Positions 10,042 to 19,800 of a DNA stretch of 33,588 bases are shown in pieces. The position numbers and the translations under genes were made by a program. Source of the DNA: Chlorobiota bacterium (GTDB taxonomy: Bacteria; Bacteroidota; Bacteroidia; Bacteroidales; JAADJA01); NCBI GenBank assembly GCA_013151015.1, contig JAADJA010000029.1, positions 1-33,588 of the forward strand, given 5' to 3'. A model generated the notes under the pieces. That model worked only from the letters and a program-made list of their open reading frames with translations. It did not search any database and was not told the origin of the DNA. Position 1 is the stretch's first letter; each line of letters begins with the position of its first letter.

Positions 10042-11427
10042 ATGAAATACCTTTTTACATTATTTGCACTTATATCATTGTCAACTAACATTTTTGCACA
10101 AACAGAAGTGAGTGGTCAGCAATCCGGGACATGGATTGCCGATAGTTCCCCCTATTTGGTCGTGGGTGATATCATTGTTGCAACGGGCCAAACTTTAAAC
10201 ATTGAAGCAGGGGTTGAGGTTAACTTTCAGGGACATTATAAGCTTACCGTTAATGGTGACTTGCAAGCCATCGGTACTGAATCCGATAGTGTTTTCTTTA
10301 CCACGGATAACCAGGCAACGGGCTGGGGTGGAATCAGGTTCGAGAATTCCTCGCAAATAAACACTTTATCGTATTGTAGGATTGAATTTGGGAAAACATC
10401 GGGCGAATACCCTGATAACCATGGTGGGGGAATAGCGTTGATAGGTGCGGACGCAGTTGTGTCAAATTGTGTATTTGCCAACAATGAAGCAATTGCCGAT
10501 GACAGTGGAATGGGTGGTGCCGTATATGCTAATGGCACAGGGAGTCCTTCAGGGCCTTTGACATTCTTTACAGATTGTAAGTTCCTGGGAAACCATGCCT
10601 ATGGTGAAGGCGGGGCAATAAAATTCACCGGGGATATGAACACTGAGATAAAGTCATGCGAATTTATTGGAAATGATTGCAATTATGGCGGAGGGGCTAT
10701 TTCTTGCTACTCCGTATTCGATACAAAAATTATTTATTGCCTGTTTGCTGACAATTACACCATGTATTCAAACGGAGGTGCGGTAAATGCACTTGGCTTT
10801 GGCAATACTCTTTTCTTTGAGAATTGCACTATGTCTGGCAACTCGGCAGTTACGGGCGATGGAGGTGCCGTTGACCTTGCCTATGCCGATGTTGATTTCG
10901 TGAACTGTATTGTTTTTGATAATCCGGGGATGTACAGTGATGATATTTATCTGGATTTTGGTGGTTATGCCGAAATAAACTATTGCAACCTTACGATGCC
11001 CGATGGCGCAACCGGAAGCAATAACATAAACGAAAATCCGCAGTTTCTGGATGCAGGAAATTTTGATTTTCACCTTGACGGGAATTCCCCTTGTATTGAT
11101 GCCGGAACCGATATCGGATACGAATATTTTGGCGAAGCCCCTGATATGGGTTGCTATGAATATGGAATGACGACCGGTTCGATCGAATCTGGGGCAAATA
11201 TTTTTTCAGTTTACCCAAACCCGACAAGTGGGATTGTCTATTTCGAATTGGGAAACGATAAAATACAAAGGGTATCTATTTCTGACTTGACTGGAAAAAT
11301 TGTTGTTGAAGCAATTGTTCCCTATAAAAACCAGGGCATTGATTTATCAGGACTGGAAAAGGGAACCTATATAATTTTGTTTAAAAAGGAGAAGGGGTCA
11401 ATCTCGAAAAAAATAGTGAAAGAGTAA
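10042..11427 (+). CDS. Secreted right-handed beta-helix repeat protein with T9SS type A sorting domain
   Basis: Signal peptide MKYLFTLFALISLSTNIFAQ; repeated GGAI/GGAV + C.F..N motifs; C-terminal FSVYPNPTSGIVYF...KKIVKE. Confidence 0.9.
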   Translation: MKYLFTLFALISLSTNIFAQTEVSGQQSGTWIADSSPYLVVGDIIVATGQTLNIEAGVEVNFQGHYKLTVNGDLQAIGTESDSVFFTTDNQATGWGGIRFENSSQINTLSYCRIEFGKTSGEYPDNHGGGIALIGADAVVSNCVFANNEAIADDSGMGGAVYANGTGSPSGPLTFFTDCKFLGNHAYGEGGAIKFTGDMNTEIKSCEFIGNDCNYGGGAISCYSVFDTKIIYCLFADNYTMYSNGGAVNALGFGNTLFFENCTMSGNSAVTGDGGAVDLAYADVDFVNCIVFDNPGMYSDDIYLDFGGYAEINYCNLTMPDGATGSNNINENPQFLDAGNFDFHLDGNSPCIDAGTDIGYEYFGEAPDMGCYEYGMTTGSIESGANIFSVYPNPTSGIVYFELGNDKIQRVSISDLTGKIVVEAIVPYKNQGIDLSGLEKGTYIILFKKEKGSISKKIVKE

Positions 11428-11472
11428 TTCTTTTTTTGAAAAATTTCCTTGCAGGTTAATTTAAAAAATGTG

Positions 11473-11480
11473 TACTTTTG
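11473..11480 (+). promoter_or_regulatory. Bacteroidota -7 element (TACTTTTG) for tRNA-His, with TTG at 11449-11451
   Basis: TTG-N21-TACTTTTG directly upstream of the tRNA. Confidence 0.65.
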
Positions 11481-11494
11481 CAGCCGTTTTAAAT

Positions 11495-11549
<55 letters not shown>

Positions 11550-11569
<20 letters not shown>

Positions 11570-11672
11570 CAAAAAAGGTCATCGTCTCGGTGGCCTTTTT
11601 TAGTAAATGGCCGATTATGCAATATTATGTTTATGTCCTGCAATCCGAAAGTTCGGGGCTATATTACAAAGG
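11550..11672 (+). repeat. 123-bp direct repeat copy A (tRNA-His 3' end + terminator + GIY-YIG 5' end)
   Basis: Identical to 11999-12121 except 11635 G / 12084 A. Confidence 0.97.
11571..11601 (+). terminator. Intrinsic terminator-like hairpin after tRNA-His
   Basis: AAAAAAGGTCATCG-TCT-CGGTGGCCTTTTTT, 14-bp stem with two G-U pairs, ending in a T run. Confidence 0.85.
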
Positions 11673-11919
11673 CCAGACGAACAATGTTTCCCTTAGGCTG
11701 GAGAAACACAACAAGGGCTATGTGAAATCCACAAAAGCCTACCGTCCATGGAAACCGGTGTTCTTTACGACAGTTGAAACCCGGTCCGAAGCGGTGAAAC
11801 TGGAACGCAAGCTCAAAAACCTGAAAAGCAGGACAAGGCTCGGGGAATGGATTGACAAGAACAAGGGAATAAACAAGTGTCCAAAAGCACGGGGGGCCGT
11901 GGGTCCCGAAAAACAATAA
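11617..11919 (+). CDS. Small GIY-YIG nuclease family protein (UPF0213/YhbQ-like)
   Basis: MQYYVYVLQSESSGLYYKGQTNNVSLRLEKHNKG...RPWKPVFFTTVETRSEAVKLERKLK; the upstream part of ORF 11530 is tRNA/terminator read as protein. Confidence 0.88.
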   Translation: MQYYVYVLQSESSGLYYKGQTNNVSLRLEKHNKGYVKSTKAYRPWKPVFFTTVETRSEAVKLERKLKNLKSRTRLGEWIDKNKGINKCPKARGAVGPEKQ

Positions 11920-11940
11920 TCCCCAGCGGGCTGGGATTAT
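11916..11940 (+). terminator. Hairpin at the 3' end of the GIY-YIG gene
   Basis: ATAATCCCCAGC-GG-GCTGGGATTAT, one bulged C, followed by ATGTTTTT. Confidence 0.55.
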
Positions 11941-11945
11941 ATGTT

Positions 11946-11963
11946 TTTCGAGGATCCTCGAAA
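11946..11963. repeat. 18-bp perfect palindrome TTTCGAGGATCCTCGAAA
   Basis: Direct reading. Confidence 0.9.
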
Positions 11964-11995
11964 TACCATCGAAATTGGAAATTTCGGGTATTTCG
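11959..11995. repeat. Hairpin CGAAATACC-at-CGAAATT-gga-AATTTCG-GGTATTTCG
   Basis: 9-bp plus 7-bp perfect stems with a 2-nt bulge and 3-nt loop; ends 3 bp before direct repeat copy B. Confidence 0.9.
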
Positions 11996-11998
11996 GGA

Positions 11999-12121
11999 TT
12001 CAAATCCCATCATGCACCCAAAAAAGGTCATCGTCTCGGTGGCCTTTTTTAGTAAATGGCCGATTATGCAATATTATGTTTATATCCTGCAATCCGAAAG
12101 TTCGGGGCTATATTACAAAGG
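11999..12121 (+). repeat. 123-bp direct repeat copy B (tRNA-His 3' tail + terminator + truncated GIY-YIG start)
   Basis: Offset exactly 449 bp from copy A; GIY-YIG remnant MQYYVYILQSESSGLYYKG then out of homology. Confidence 0.97.
12020..12050 (+). terminator. Second copy of the post-tRNA terminator hairpin
   Basis: Identical to 11571-11601. Confidence 0.8.
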
Positions 12122-12144
12122 TCATCGGCTCGATGGCCTTTTTT
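12117..12144 (+). terminator. Third, diverged terminator hairpin
   Basis: AAAGGTCATCG-GCT-CGATGGCCTTTTTT. Confidence 0.8.
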
Positions 12145-12307
12145 CGTTAAATAACCCCCTTGCACATAAATGAACCAAGGTAAAGGATATATTTTTGGAA
12201 TTTTGCGGGGCAATAATAATCTTTCCTTTGGGGTTATGTAAATTGTTTGATGCTTTTATTACTTTTGCAGCACAACTTTTTAAATTGAAATTTGAACACA
12301 TAATACA

Positions 12308-14719
12308 TTGAAAAAGAAAAATAACCGTAATAAAAAATCAAATACCGGAACCAGGAAAAACGGGAATTCCAAATCAAAGAAACAAGCTTTTCTCTTTTTG
12401 AAAAATGAAAAATTCCAAAAGATTTTGGGATTGTTTCTAATATTATTCTCTTTCATTCTTGCCATTTCTTTGGTTTCCTGGATTTTTACCTGGTGGGTGG
12501 ACGATGCATCAAGAAGTGCCGGCGCACGCAATTGGATCGGGAATTTTGGCAGGGCCGTTTCCAGTTTCTTTGTCGATAATTTATTTGGCTTGAGTTCCAT
12601 CTTGTTTGCCTTTCTGTTTTTTATTTATGGTGTCAGGCTTTTGTTGAAGAAAAAAATCTTCCCTTTATGGAAGGCCACCCGCATTTCAATTCTTGCCATG
12701 GCCTGGGTTTCTGTTTCACTGGCCTATGTTTTTGGCGATGGTTCAGATGTTGCCGGGATATTTGGTTTGCAAACTTCTGCATGGCTTAAGCAATCCCTTG
12801 GACCCATTGGCGAAGGTTTGTTGTTGCTGTTTTTATTCTTGAGCTTTTTGATAATTTCCTATGACTTTTCAATCCATTTTCCTTCTTTCTCGTTTTTTGG
12901 GAAAAAGAAAATCAATCAGGATAAGAAAAAGGGAAATAATTCAAACCAGGGAGAAGACATATACAATACCGCCGAATATGCAGTTGAAGAAGAAGAGGAG
13001 GTTCCGGATGGGAACTACCTTGAAATGGAGAAAACAACCGAAGTGGATTTGACGGATACGGGCAATCTTGTGATCGAGGAACAAGTGAAAAAAGAAGTGC
13101 CTGAAGTTGCCGACCTGGAGCTTACCATCGAACAACCTGTTGAAGAAGAAAAAACGGAAGTTGAAGAAAACCCTGTTCGCAACCCAGACCACAAAACAAT
13201 CGACGAACCTTACGACCCTACACTCGATTTGCCGGATTATCAGCTTCCGACCATCGATTTATTGGAGAGTTACGGGACGGGTAAAATCTCTGTCCAAAAG
13301 GAGGAATTGGAAAGGAACAAAAACCGTATTGTGGAAACCCTTGGGAATTATTCCATAAAAATATCCAAGATCAAAGCGACAATCGGGCCAACCATTACCC
13401 TCTACGAGATAATCCCGGCGCCCGGTGTCCGAATCTCAAAAATAAAAAACCTTGAAGATGATATTGCCCTGAGCCTTTCAGCACTTGGGATCCGTATAAT
13501 AGCACCTATTCCGGGAAAGGGGACAATTGGTATCGAGGTTCCCAACGAATCACCTGATATAGTTTCGATGAAATCGGTACTGGCTTCGGATAAATTTCAG
13601 AATACAAAATATGAACTTCCTTTCGGGATTGGCAAAACCATTTCCAATGAAAGCTATGTTGCCGATCTTACCAAGATGCCGCACCTTTTAATGGCCGGGG
13701 CCACAGGCCAGGGGAAATCGGTGGGGCTGAACGCGGTGATTACCTCTTTGCTTTACCGGAAACACCCTGCAGAACTGAAGTTTGTTATGGTTGACCCAAA
13801 AAAAGTTGAGTTGACCCTTTATTCAAAAATCGAAAGGCATTTCCTGGCAAAACTGCCCGATTCGGAAGAAGCGATAATTACCGATACCCGTAAGGTAGTG
13901 CGTACGCTCAATTCCCTGAGCATCGAAATGGATAATCGTTACGAATTGTTGAAGGATGCACAGGTAAGGAATATCAAGGAATACAATGTGAAATTCAAAA
14001 GCAGGAAGCTGAGCCCCTTGCACGGGCATCGGTTTTTGCCTTACCTGGTTCTCGTCATTGATGAATTTGCCGACCTGATCATGACCGCGGGAAAGGAAAT
14101 CGAAGTCCCCATTACCCGTTTGGCACAATTGGCAAGGGCGGTTGGTATCCATCTGATTATTGCCACGCAACGCCCATCGGTGAATATCATTACGGGCTCC
14201 ATAAAGGCCAATTTTCCCGCTAGGATAGCTTTCCGGGTTATATCAAAAATCGATTCGCGTACAATTCTGGATTCGGGCGGTGCCGACCAGCTAATTGGCA
14301 GGGGGGACATGTTGCTTTCCACGGGCAGCGATTTGATAAGGCTGCAATGTGCCTTTGTAGATACGCCGGAAATTGACAGGATCACCGATTTCATTGGATC
14401 GCAACGGGCTTATCCCGACACCTTCCATTTACCTGAATATGCCGATGAAGAAAAGGAAGTAATTAGCGAATTTGACCCCAACGAAAGGGATGAACTCTTC
14501 GAAGATGCGGCCCTTATCATTGTGCAGACCCAACAGGGATCTACTTCCCTTTTGCAACGGAAATTGAAACTGGGCTATAACCGCGCCGGAAGGATTATAG
14601 ACCAACTTGAAGCTGCCGGCATCGTTGGGCCATTTGAAGGGAGCAAGGCGCGTGAAGTAAGGGTTGCCAATGAAATGGCTTTGGAACAGTTTTTGAAAGA
14701 CCTCAACAACCCACAATAG
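12308..14719 (+). CDS. ftsK: FtsK/SpoIIIE family DNA translocase
   Basis: 803 aa; N-terminal TM segments, acidic linker, GATGQGKSVGLNAVITSLLY, VMVDPKKVELTLY, LVLVIDEFADLIM, LARAVGIHLIIATQRPSVNIITG, C-terminal gamma winged helix. Confidence 0.96.
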   Translation: MKKKNNRNKKSNTGTRKNGNSKSKKQAFLFLKNEKFQKILGLFLILFSFILAISLVSWIFTWWVDDASRSAGARNWIGNFGRAVSSFFVDNLFGLSSILFAFLFFIYGVRLLLKKKIFPLWKATRISILAMAWVSVSLAYVFGDGSDVAGIFGLQTSAWLKQSLGPIGEGLLLLFLFLSFLIISYDFSIHFPSFSFFGKKKINQDKKKGNNSNQGEDIYNTAEYAVEEEEEVPDGNYLEMEKTTEVDLTDTGNLVIEEQVKKEVPEVADLELTIEQPVEEEKTEVEENPVRNPDHKTIDEPYDPTLDLPDYQLPTIDLLESYGTGKISVQKEELERNKNRIVETLGNYSIKISKIKATIGPTITLYEIIPAPGVRISKIKNLEDDIALSLSALGIRIIAPIPGKGTIGIEVPNESPDIVSMKSVLASDKFQNTKYELPFGIGKTISNESYVADLTKMPHLLMAGATGQGKSVGLNAVITSLLYRKHPAELKFVMVDPKKVELTLYSKIERHFLAKLPDSEEAIITDTRKVVRTLNSLSIEMDNRYELLKDAQVRNIKEYNVKFKSRKLSPLHGHRFLPYLVLVIDEFADLIMTAGKEIEVPITRLAQLARAVGIHLIIATQRPSVNIITGSIKANFPARIAFRVISKIDSRTILDSGGADQLIGRGDMLLSTGSDLIRLQCAFVDTPEIDRITDFIGSQRAYPDTFHLPEYADEEKEVISEFDPNERDELFEDAALIIVQTQQGSTSLLQRKLKLGYNRAGRIIDQLEAAGIVGPFEGSKAREVRVANEMALEQFLKDLNNPQ

Positions 14720-14744
14720 TATTCTTCAGTTAAAAAATCATAGA

Positions 14745-15392
14745 ATGAAAAAAACAAGTTTGATTATCGCAATGGTAATGAGCATCCCGCTTTTTGCCCA
14801 GAACAATGAAAAAGGGGACAGGAAATCCAATGAAATAATGAAGGAGTTTACGGCTAAAACGGAATCCTATGCTAGTTTCATGACAGAGTTTACCTATAAA
14901 ATGGAAAACGAAGAAGCCGGGATTGATGAAAGCAAGGAAGGGGAATTAATGGTTGAAGGGGATAAGTATAATTTGAAAATTGCCGGACAAGAGGTGATCA
15001 GTGATGGCAAAACAATCTGGACCTACATTGAAGATGCCGATGAAGTCCAGATTAATTCCGCAGAGGAAGGTGAGGATGCCATTACGCCAAACAACCTGTT
15101 GACAGCTTATAACAAGGATTATAAATCCAAATTTGTAAAAGAGGATTTTGTGTATGGCACATCGGCCTACATTATTGATTTGACGCCAAATGAAGGCAAA
15201 ACCTTTTTTAAAGTGAGGTTAACGCTCGATAAGGACAAACTTGAGATTCTTGAAATTTCCATTTTCGACAAAAACGGCAGTACCTATTCTTATGTGATCG
15301 GTAAATTTGTTCCCAATGTGGAAATACCCGAAGGCCTGTTTACTTTTGATGCCAGTAAATATCCCGATGTGGATGTGGTTGATATGAGGTAG
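14745..15392 (+). CDS. LolA-like outer membrane lipoprotein carrier
   Basis: 215 aa, signal peptide MKKTSLIIAMVMSIPLFAQ, LolA-like pattern, position after ftsK. Confidence 0.82.
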   Translation: MKKTSLIIAMVMSIPLFAQNNEKGDRKSNEIMKEFTAKTESYASFMTEFTYKMENEEAGIDESKEGELMVEGDKYNLKIAGQEVISDGKTIWTYIEDADEVQINSAEEGEDAITPNNLLTAYNKDYKSKFVKEDFVYGTSAYIIDLTPNEGKTFFKVRLTLDKDKLEILEISIFDKNGSTYSYVIGKFVPNVEIPEGLFTFDASKYPDVDVVDMR

Positions 15393-15559
15393 TTACACGG
15401 TCATGTCTAATCCGTTGAAATGGCATTGTGATGGCATGAGACATCCCTTTGCAAATTGTGACACTCATAAAGTTTGGCCTTTATTCTTTTAAAAGATATT
15501 AACACGCACTTTCTTGATAACTTTCCATGTATCCCTTTAATGGCAAAGGTTTCTTTTGA

Positions 15560-15567
15560 TACTTTTG
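15560..15567 (+). promoter_or_regulatory. Bacteroidota -7 element (TACTTTTG)
   Basis: TAnnTTTG motif 17 bp before the parE start. Confidence 0.5.
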
Positions 15568-15583
15568 CAGAAATTGAATAAAA

Positions 15584-17443
15584 ATGGTCCAGGATTATAC
15601 AGAAGACAATATACGTTCACTGGAATGGAAAGAACACATCCGGATGCGCCCAGGTATGTACATTGGCAAATTAGGTGATGGCGCCTCACAGGATGATGGG
15701 ATTTATGTGATGATCAAAGAGGTGATCGACAACTCCATTGATGAGTTTGCAATGGGCGGTGGAAGGGTCATTGAGATAAACATTGAGGAAAAAACGGTCA
15801 GTATCAGGGATTATGGGCGCGGGATACCCCTCGGTGGGGTGATTGATTGTGTATCAAAAATAAATACGGGCGCCAAATATGATTCCAAGGTTTTCAAAAA
15901 ATCCGTTGGCCTAAATGGTGTGGGCTCAAAGGCCGTAAATGCACTTTCGTCCTATTTTGTTACGCAATCGATCCGCAATGGCGAAACCAAGATCGTCAAG
16001 TTTTCAAAGGGAAATCTCATTGAGGACAGGAAGATTGAAAAAACTGATGGGAAAGATGGCACCATTGTCACTTTCATCCCTGATAGCGAAGTTTTTGGGA
16101 ATTACCATTTTATCAAAGAGTATGTAGAGAAATTACTTTGGAACTATGCTTTCCTGAATACCGGTTTGACGATAAAGTATAATGGGGAACGTATATTTGC
16201 AAAGAATGGGTTACGTGACCTTCTCGAAAGGAACGTGAATGGTAATGGCCCCACACTTTATCCAATCGTACATATTAAGGAAGACGACCTTGAATTTGCT
16301 TTTACGCATAGTACCAAACAATATGGCGAGGAGTATTATTCATTTGTGAACGGACAGCACACGACACAGGGCGGGACCCATCAATCGGCCTTCCGTGAAG
16401 CCATTGTGAAAACCATCCGCGAGTTTTATAAAAAAGATTTTGATACAAGTGATATCCGTCAATCTATTTTGGCTGCAATAAGCATAAAAGTAGGTGAACC
16501 GGTTTTCGAATCGCAGACGAAAACAAAGCTGGGCTCGCAGCACATGGACCCTGGAGGGCAAACCATTCGGAATTATGTGAACGATGTTGTGAAACGCCAC
16601 CTTGATAATTATTTGCACAAGAACCCCGAAACGGCAGATTCGCTTTATCAGAAAATATTGCAATCGCAAAAAGAGCGAAAAGATTTGGCCGGTATTAAAA
16701 AACTTGCAAGGGAGAGTGTGAAGAAAGCCAGTTTGCACAATAAAAAACTGCGCGATTGCAAAGTGCATTACAATACTAACCATGAAAGGCGCCTCGACAC
16801 AACCTTGTTTATTACCGAAGGCGATTCTGCCAGTGGCTCTATTACCAAATCCAGGGATGTTCAGGCCCAGGCCGTTTTTAGCCTGAAAGGCAAACCTTTG
16901 AACTGCTTCGGGTTGAGTAAAAAAATCGTTTATCAAAATGAGGAATTCAATCTTTTGCAGGCGGCTTTGAATATTGATGAAGACCTTGAAAACCTTCGGT
17001 ACAACAATATCGTTATCGCTACGGATGCCGATGTTGACGGGATGCACATCCGTTTGTTGTTGATGACCTTTTTCCTGCAATTTTATCCTGATCTGGTAAA
17101 AGCAGGGCATTTGTATATTCTGCAAACACCACTCTTCCGGGTTCGGAACAAGAAAAAAACCATCTATTGTTATTCAGAAGAGGAGAAACAGGCTGCCATT
17201 AAAAAACTTGTTGGGAAACCAGAAATAACACGTTTTAAAGGCCTGGGCGAAATTTCACCTGACGAATTCAAACATTTCATTGGCAGTTCCATCCGCCTTG
17301 ACCCTGTCCTCTTGCAACGCGAATCTTCCATTAAGGAAATGATGTCGTTCTATATGGGGAAAAACACGCCAGAAAGGCAAATCTTTATTATCGATAACCT
17401 GAGGGTAGAAATGGATAAGCTGGAAGAAGCCAAAGTGGCTTAA
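15584..17443 (+). CDS. parE: DNA topoisomerase IV subunit B
   Basis: 619 aa [86 protein letters not shown]. Confidence 0.93.
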   Translation: MVQDYTEDNIRSLEWKEHIRMRPGMYIGKLGDGASQDDGIYVMIKEVIDNSIDEFAMGGGRVIEINIEEKTVSIRDYGRGIPLGGVIDCVSKINTGAKYDSKVFKKSVGLNGVGSKAVNALSSYFVTQSIRNGETKIVKFSKGNLIEDRKIEKTDGKDGTIVTFIPDSEVFGNYHFIKEYVEKLLWNYAFLNTGLTIKYNGERIFAKNGLRDLLERNVNGNGPTLYPIVHIKEDDLEFAFTHSTKQYGEEYYSFVNGQHTTQGGTHQSAFREAIVKTIREFYKKDFDTSDIRQSILAAISIKVGEPVFESQTKTKLGSQHMDPGGQTIRNYVNDVVKRHLDNYLHKNPETADSLYQKILQSQKERKDLAGIKKLARESVKKASLHNKKLRDCKVHYNTNHERRLDTTLFITEGDSASGSITKSRDVQAQAVFSLKGKPLNCFGLSKKIVYQNEEFNLLQAALNIDEDLENLRYNNIVIATDADVDGMHIRLLLMTFFLQFYPDLVKAGHLYILQTPLFRVRNKKKTIYCYSEEEKQAAIKKLVGKPEITRFKGLGEISPDEFKHFIGSSIRLDPVLLQRESSIKEMMSFYMGKNTPERQIFIIDNLRVEMDKLEEAKVA

Positions 17444-17454
17444 TCATAATTTTC

Positions 17455-17505
17455 CTGGCTTACTCATCCAATGACTCTCAGTCATCGGATGAATATTAGT
17501 GCCAG
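17455..17505. terminator. Hairpin between convergent parE and nnr genes
   Basis: CTGGC..ACTCATCCAATGACT-CTC-AGTCATCGGATGAAT..GCCAG. Confidence 0.55.
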
Positions 17506-17588
17506 CTTATCCCTTTGAAATCAATTTGTGCATCCTAACCAATACGATAATTCCATCTTGAAAATTATTTTACATTCGTAATATTGAA

Positions 17589-19103
17589 TTAATCCCTGTG
17601 CATTTTCCTAAATGCCTTCCCCAGATTATCAACAATGTCACCCGCAATCAAAGCTTCATATCCTCTTTTTTCAGCTGCGAAATCACCAGCCAGGCCATGA
17701 AGGAAAACGCCCAGGATAGAAGCTGTTTTTGAGGAATAGCCCTGAGCCATTAAACCCAATAAAATCCCGGTAAGCACATCGCCACTTCCACCTGTTGCCA
17801 TTCCCGGGTTTCCTGTGGAATTAAAATAACAACTCCCATCAGGGCAGGTGATGGCCGTATGCGCACCTTTAAGGATGACATAAGCCCGGTTTCTCACTGA
17901 AAAAACCCTTTGCATTTTATTGCGTTCAAAATCATTTTTGGATTTCCCGATCAATCTTTGGAATTCCCCGGGATGGGGAGTGAATATACTTCCGGGTGGG
18001 ATAAAAGGTATCCATGTTTTGTTTTCGCTCAGGATATTCAAAGCATCCGCATCAAAAATAAGCGGGATGGCTGCATTTTGAACAAGCGTTTTCAAGGCTT
18101 TTTGCGTTTCCTTACCGGTTCCAATTCCGGGGCCAATGGCAATGGCATTGTATTTTGCAAGCTTTGGTACTTCGCTAAAATGCTTTGGGTCAGGATCGAT
18201 GCTGACCATTGCTTCGGGGACGGCCGTTTGGACAATCGTATTCCCTTTTTCGGGAATATGGGCCGTAATCAACCCGGCCCCGGATTTCAGACCGGCCTTT
18301 GCGGCAAGGAGGGCCGCACCCATTTTCCCGTATCCGCCGGCAATCAACAACCCATGGCCAAAAGTCCCTTTATGGGCGAATTTTGACCTGGGTTTCAACA
18401 ATGGCCTGCAATCCCTTGCTCGGACAAAGAAGTTGTCAACCTGGACTTTTTCGATAAACCCTGGGTGAAGACCGATGGGAAGAACGACCCATTGTCCGAC
18501 CAAAATGTCGTTTTCGGGAAAAAGGAAACCCAGTTTCGGGAACTGGAAACTCAAGGTGTAATCGGCTTTGACAATTCCCCCTGCGTTTTCTTTGTTCGTG
18601 CTATCGCAGAAAAAGCCGGACGGGGCATCAATGGAAACCGTAATACCTCCATTGCCGTTTATGTGTTCAACAATATCTGCTATAAATCCCGTTATTGGCC
18701 GGGTAAGCCCAGAGCCAAAAATGGCATCGACAATTAATTCATCGTTTGAAATTTTGGGTAAAATATCCCCTTTCTCGATCTCAATTAGTTCAACTCCTTT
18801 AATTTTCCCAGCTCGCTCATAATTGATCCGGCAACTGTCCGACATCTTATCGGAATACTTCACGATAAAAACCGTCACCTGAAACCCTGAAACGGCCAAC
18901 ATCCTGCCAAGGGCAAAACCGTCACCGCCATTGTTCCCCAATCCACAAAATATTTTGACCGGTTTCCTGGAAGATGTTTTTGCAAGGATCCAATCATGCA
19001 ATTCCGTTGCGGCCCTTTCCATCAGGTCGATGTCCGAAATGGGTTCATGCTCTATGGTATAGGCATCTGCCTTCCTGATTTCTTCAATCGGTAGGATTTT
19101 CAT
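17589..19103 (-). CDS. nnr: Bifunctional NAD(P)H-hydrate epimerase / ADP-dependent NAD(P)H-hydrate dehydratase
   Basis: 504 aa; KIFCGLGNNGGDGFALGRML (YjeF_N), GPGIGTGKETQ, TPHPGEFQRL, NSTGNPGMATGGSGDVLTGILLGLMAQG (YjeF_C). Confidence 0.93.
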   Translation of the reverse strand: MKILPIEEIRKADAYTIEHEPISDIDLMERAATELHDWILAKTSSRKPVKIFCGLGNNGGDGFALGRMLAVSGFQVTVFIVKYSDKMSDSCRINYERAGKIKGVELIEIEKGDILPKISNDELIVDAIFGSGLTRPITGFIADIVEHINGNGGITVSIDAPSGFFCDSTNKENAGGIVKADYTLSFQFPKLGFLFPENDILVGQWVVLPIGLHPGFIEKVQVDNFFVRARDCRPLLKPRSKFAHKGTFGHGLLIAGGYGKMGAALLAAKAGLKSGAGLITAHIPEKGNTIVQTAVPEAMVSIDPDPKHFSEVPKLAKYNAIAIGPGIGTGKETQKALKTLVQNAAIPLIFDADALNILSENKTWIPFIPPGSIFTPHPGEFQRLIGKSKNDFERNKMQRVFSVRNRAYVILKGAHTAITCPDGSCYFNSTGNPGMATGGSGDVLTGILLGLMAQGYSSKTASILGVFLHGLAGDFAAEKRGYEALIAGDIVDNLGKAFRKMHRD

Positions 19104-19170
19104 TGTTTCGGGATTTGTTAAGGTTTCAACCCTGACGTTTCCAGGTCGTACCGACGCTGGAAAGTCCGGG

Positions 19171-19674
19171 CTATTCTTTAATCACAAGGCAACCGGCCAA
19201 CATATCGTGCAGTGCTTGTTTTTTTGCGGTAAAGCCTGCCATGATGTACCCGATCATAAATATCATTGCTGATAAGATTTTTCCAAAATACCTGCCTGTT
19301 GCCCGACCAAAGGAAACCCTTTCGCCGTTCATGTCGGTTACCCTGATGCTCAAGGCCATTTTGCCAAGTGTCCCCCGCAATTTAGAAGATTCCATCAATG
19401 CGAAATAAAGCCAGTTTATAAAAAACGAAACACCGAACATAGGTATCATGGCGGCCAGCATAAGTAAGGCCCCTTCTTCATCCATCATGCCCCCGTTTTG
19501 GCTTGCGTTAAAAAATGAAATGCCCAGTAACCCGAGGAACGGCATGATAACTATTTGTTGTGCAATACCAACAACAATCCAATCAATGATTGCAGCAAGG
19601 AAACGCCACCAGAAACCGGCATAGGTTACGGGTTGTTGATTTACTTCAGAAATGTTTGTGTCCTGATTTTCCAT
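19171..19674 (-). CDS. RDD family membrane protein
   Basis: YAGFWWRFLAAIIDWIVVG; SSKLRGTLGKMALSIRVTDMNGERVSFGRATGRYFGKILS; KQALHDMLAGCLV. Confidence 0.88.
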   Translation of the reverse strand: MENQDTNISEVNQQPVTYAGFWWRFLAAIIDWIVVGIAQQIVIMPFLGLLGISFFNASQNGGMMDEEGALLMLAAMIPMFGVSFFINWLYFALMESSKLRGTLGKMALSIRVTDMNGERVSFGRATGRYFGKILSAMIFMIGYIMAGFTAKKQALHDMLAGCLVIKE

Positions 19675-19776
19675 GATTTAAGTTTTTTGTTAATGATTTG
19701 TTTTAGGGTCGTAAATATACATTGATTTTTTTATATCCTGATTATTTACTGAAATTATCTGTGAACTTAAAATATT

Positions 19777-19784
19777 TACTTTTG
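19777..19784 (+). promoter_or_regulatory. Bacteroidota -7 element (TACTTTTG)
   Basis: TAnnTTTG motif 17 bp before rlmD. Confidence 0.5.
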
Positions 19785-19800
19785 CATCAAATTAAAAAAC

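Noticed and set aside
11877-12173. 98-aa and 69-aa ORFs over repeat copy B
   Set aside because: Made of hairpin, tRNA-tail, terminator and truncated GIY-YIG sequence; no independent coding evidence.
19138-19163. Hairpin TTTCCAGGTCG-TAC-CGACGCTGGAAA between the RDD and nnr genes
   Set aside because: Short, with a bulged base and no adjacent T run; a weak terminator candidate not worth calling confidently.
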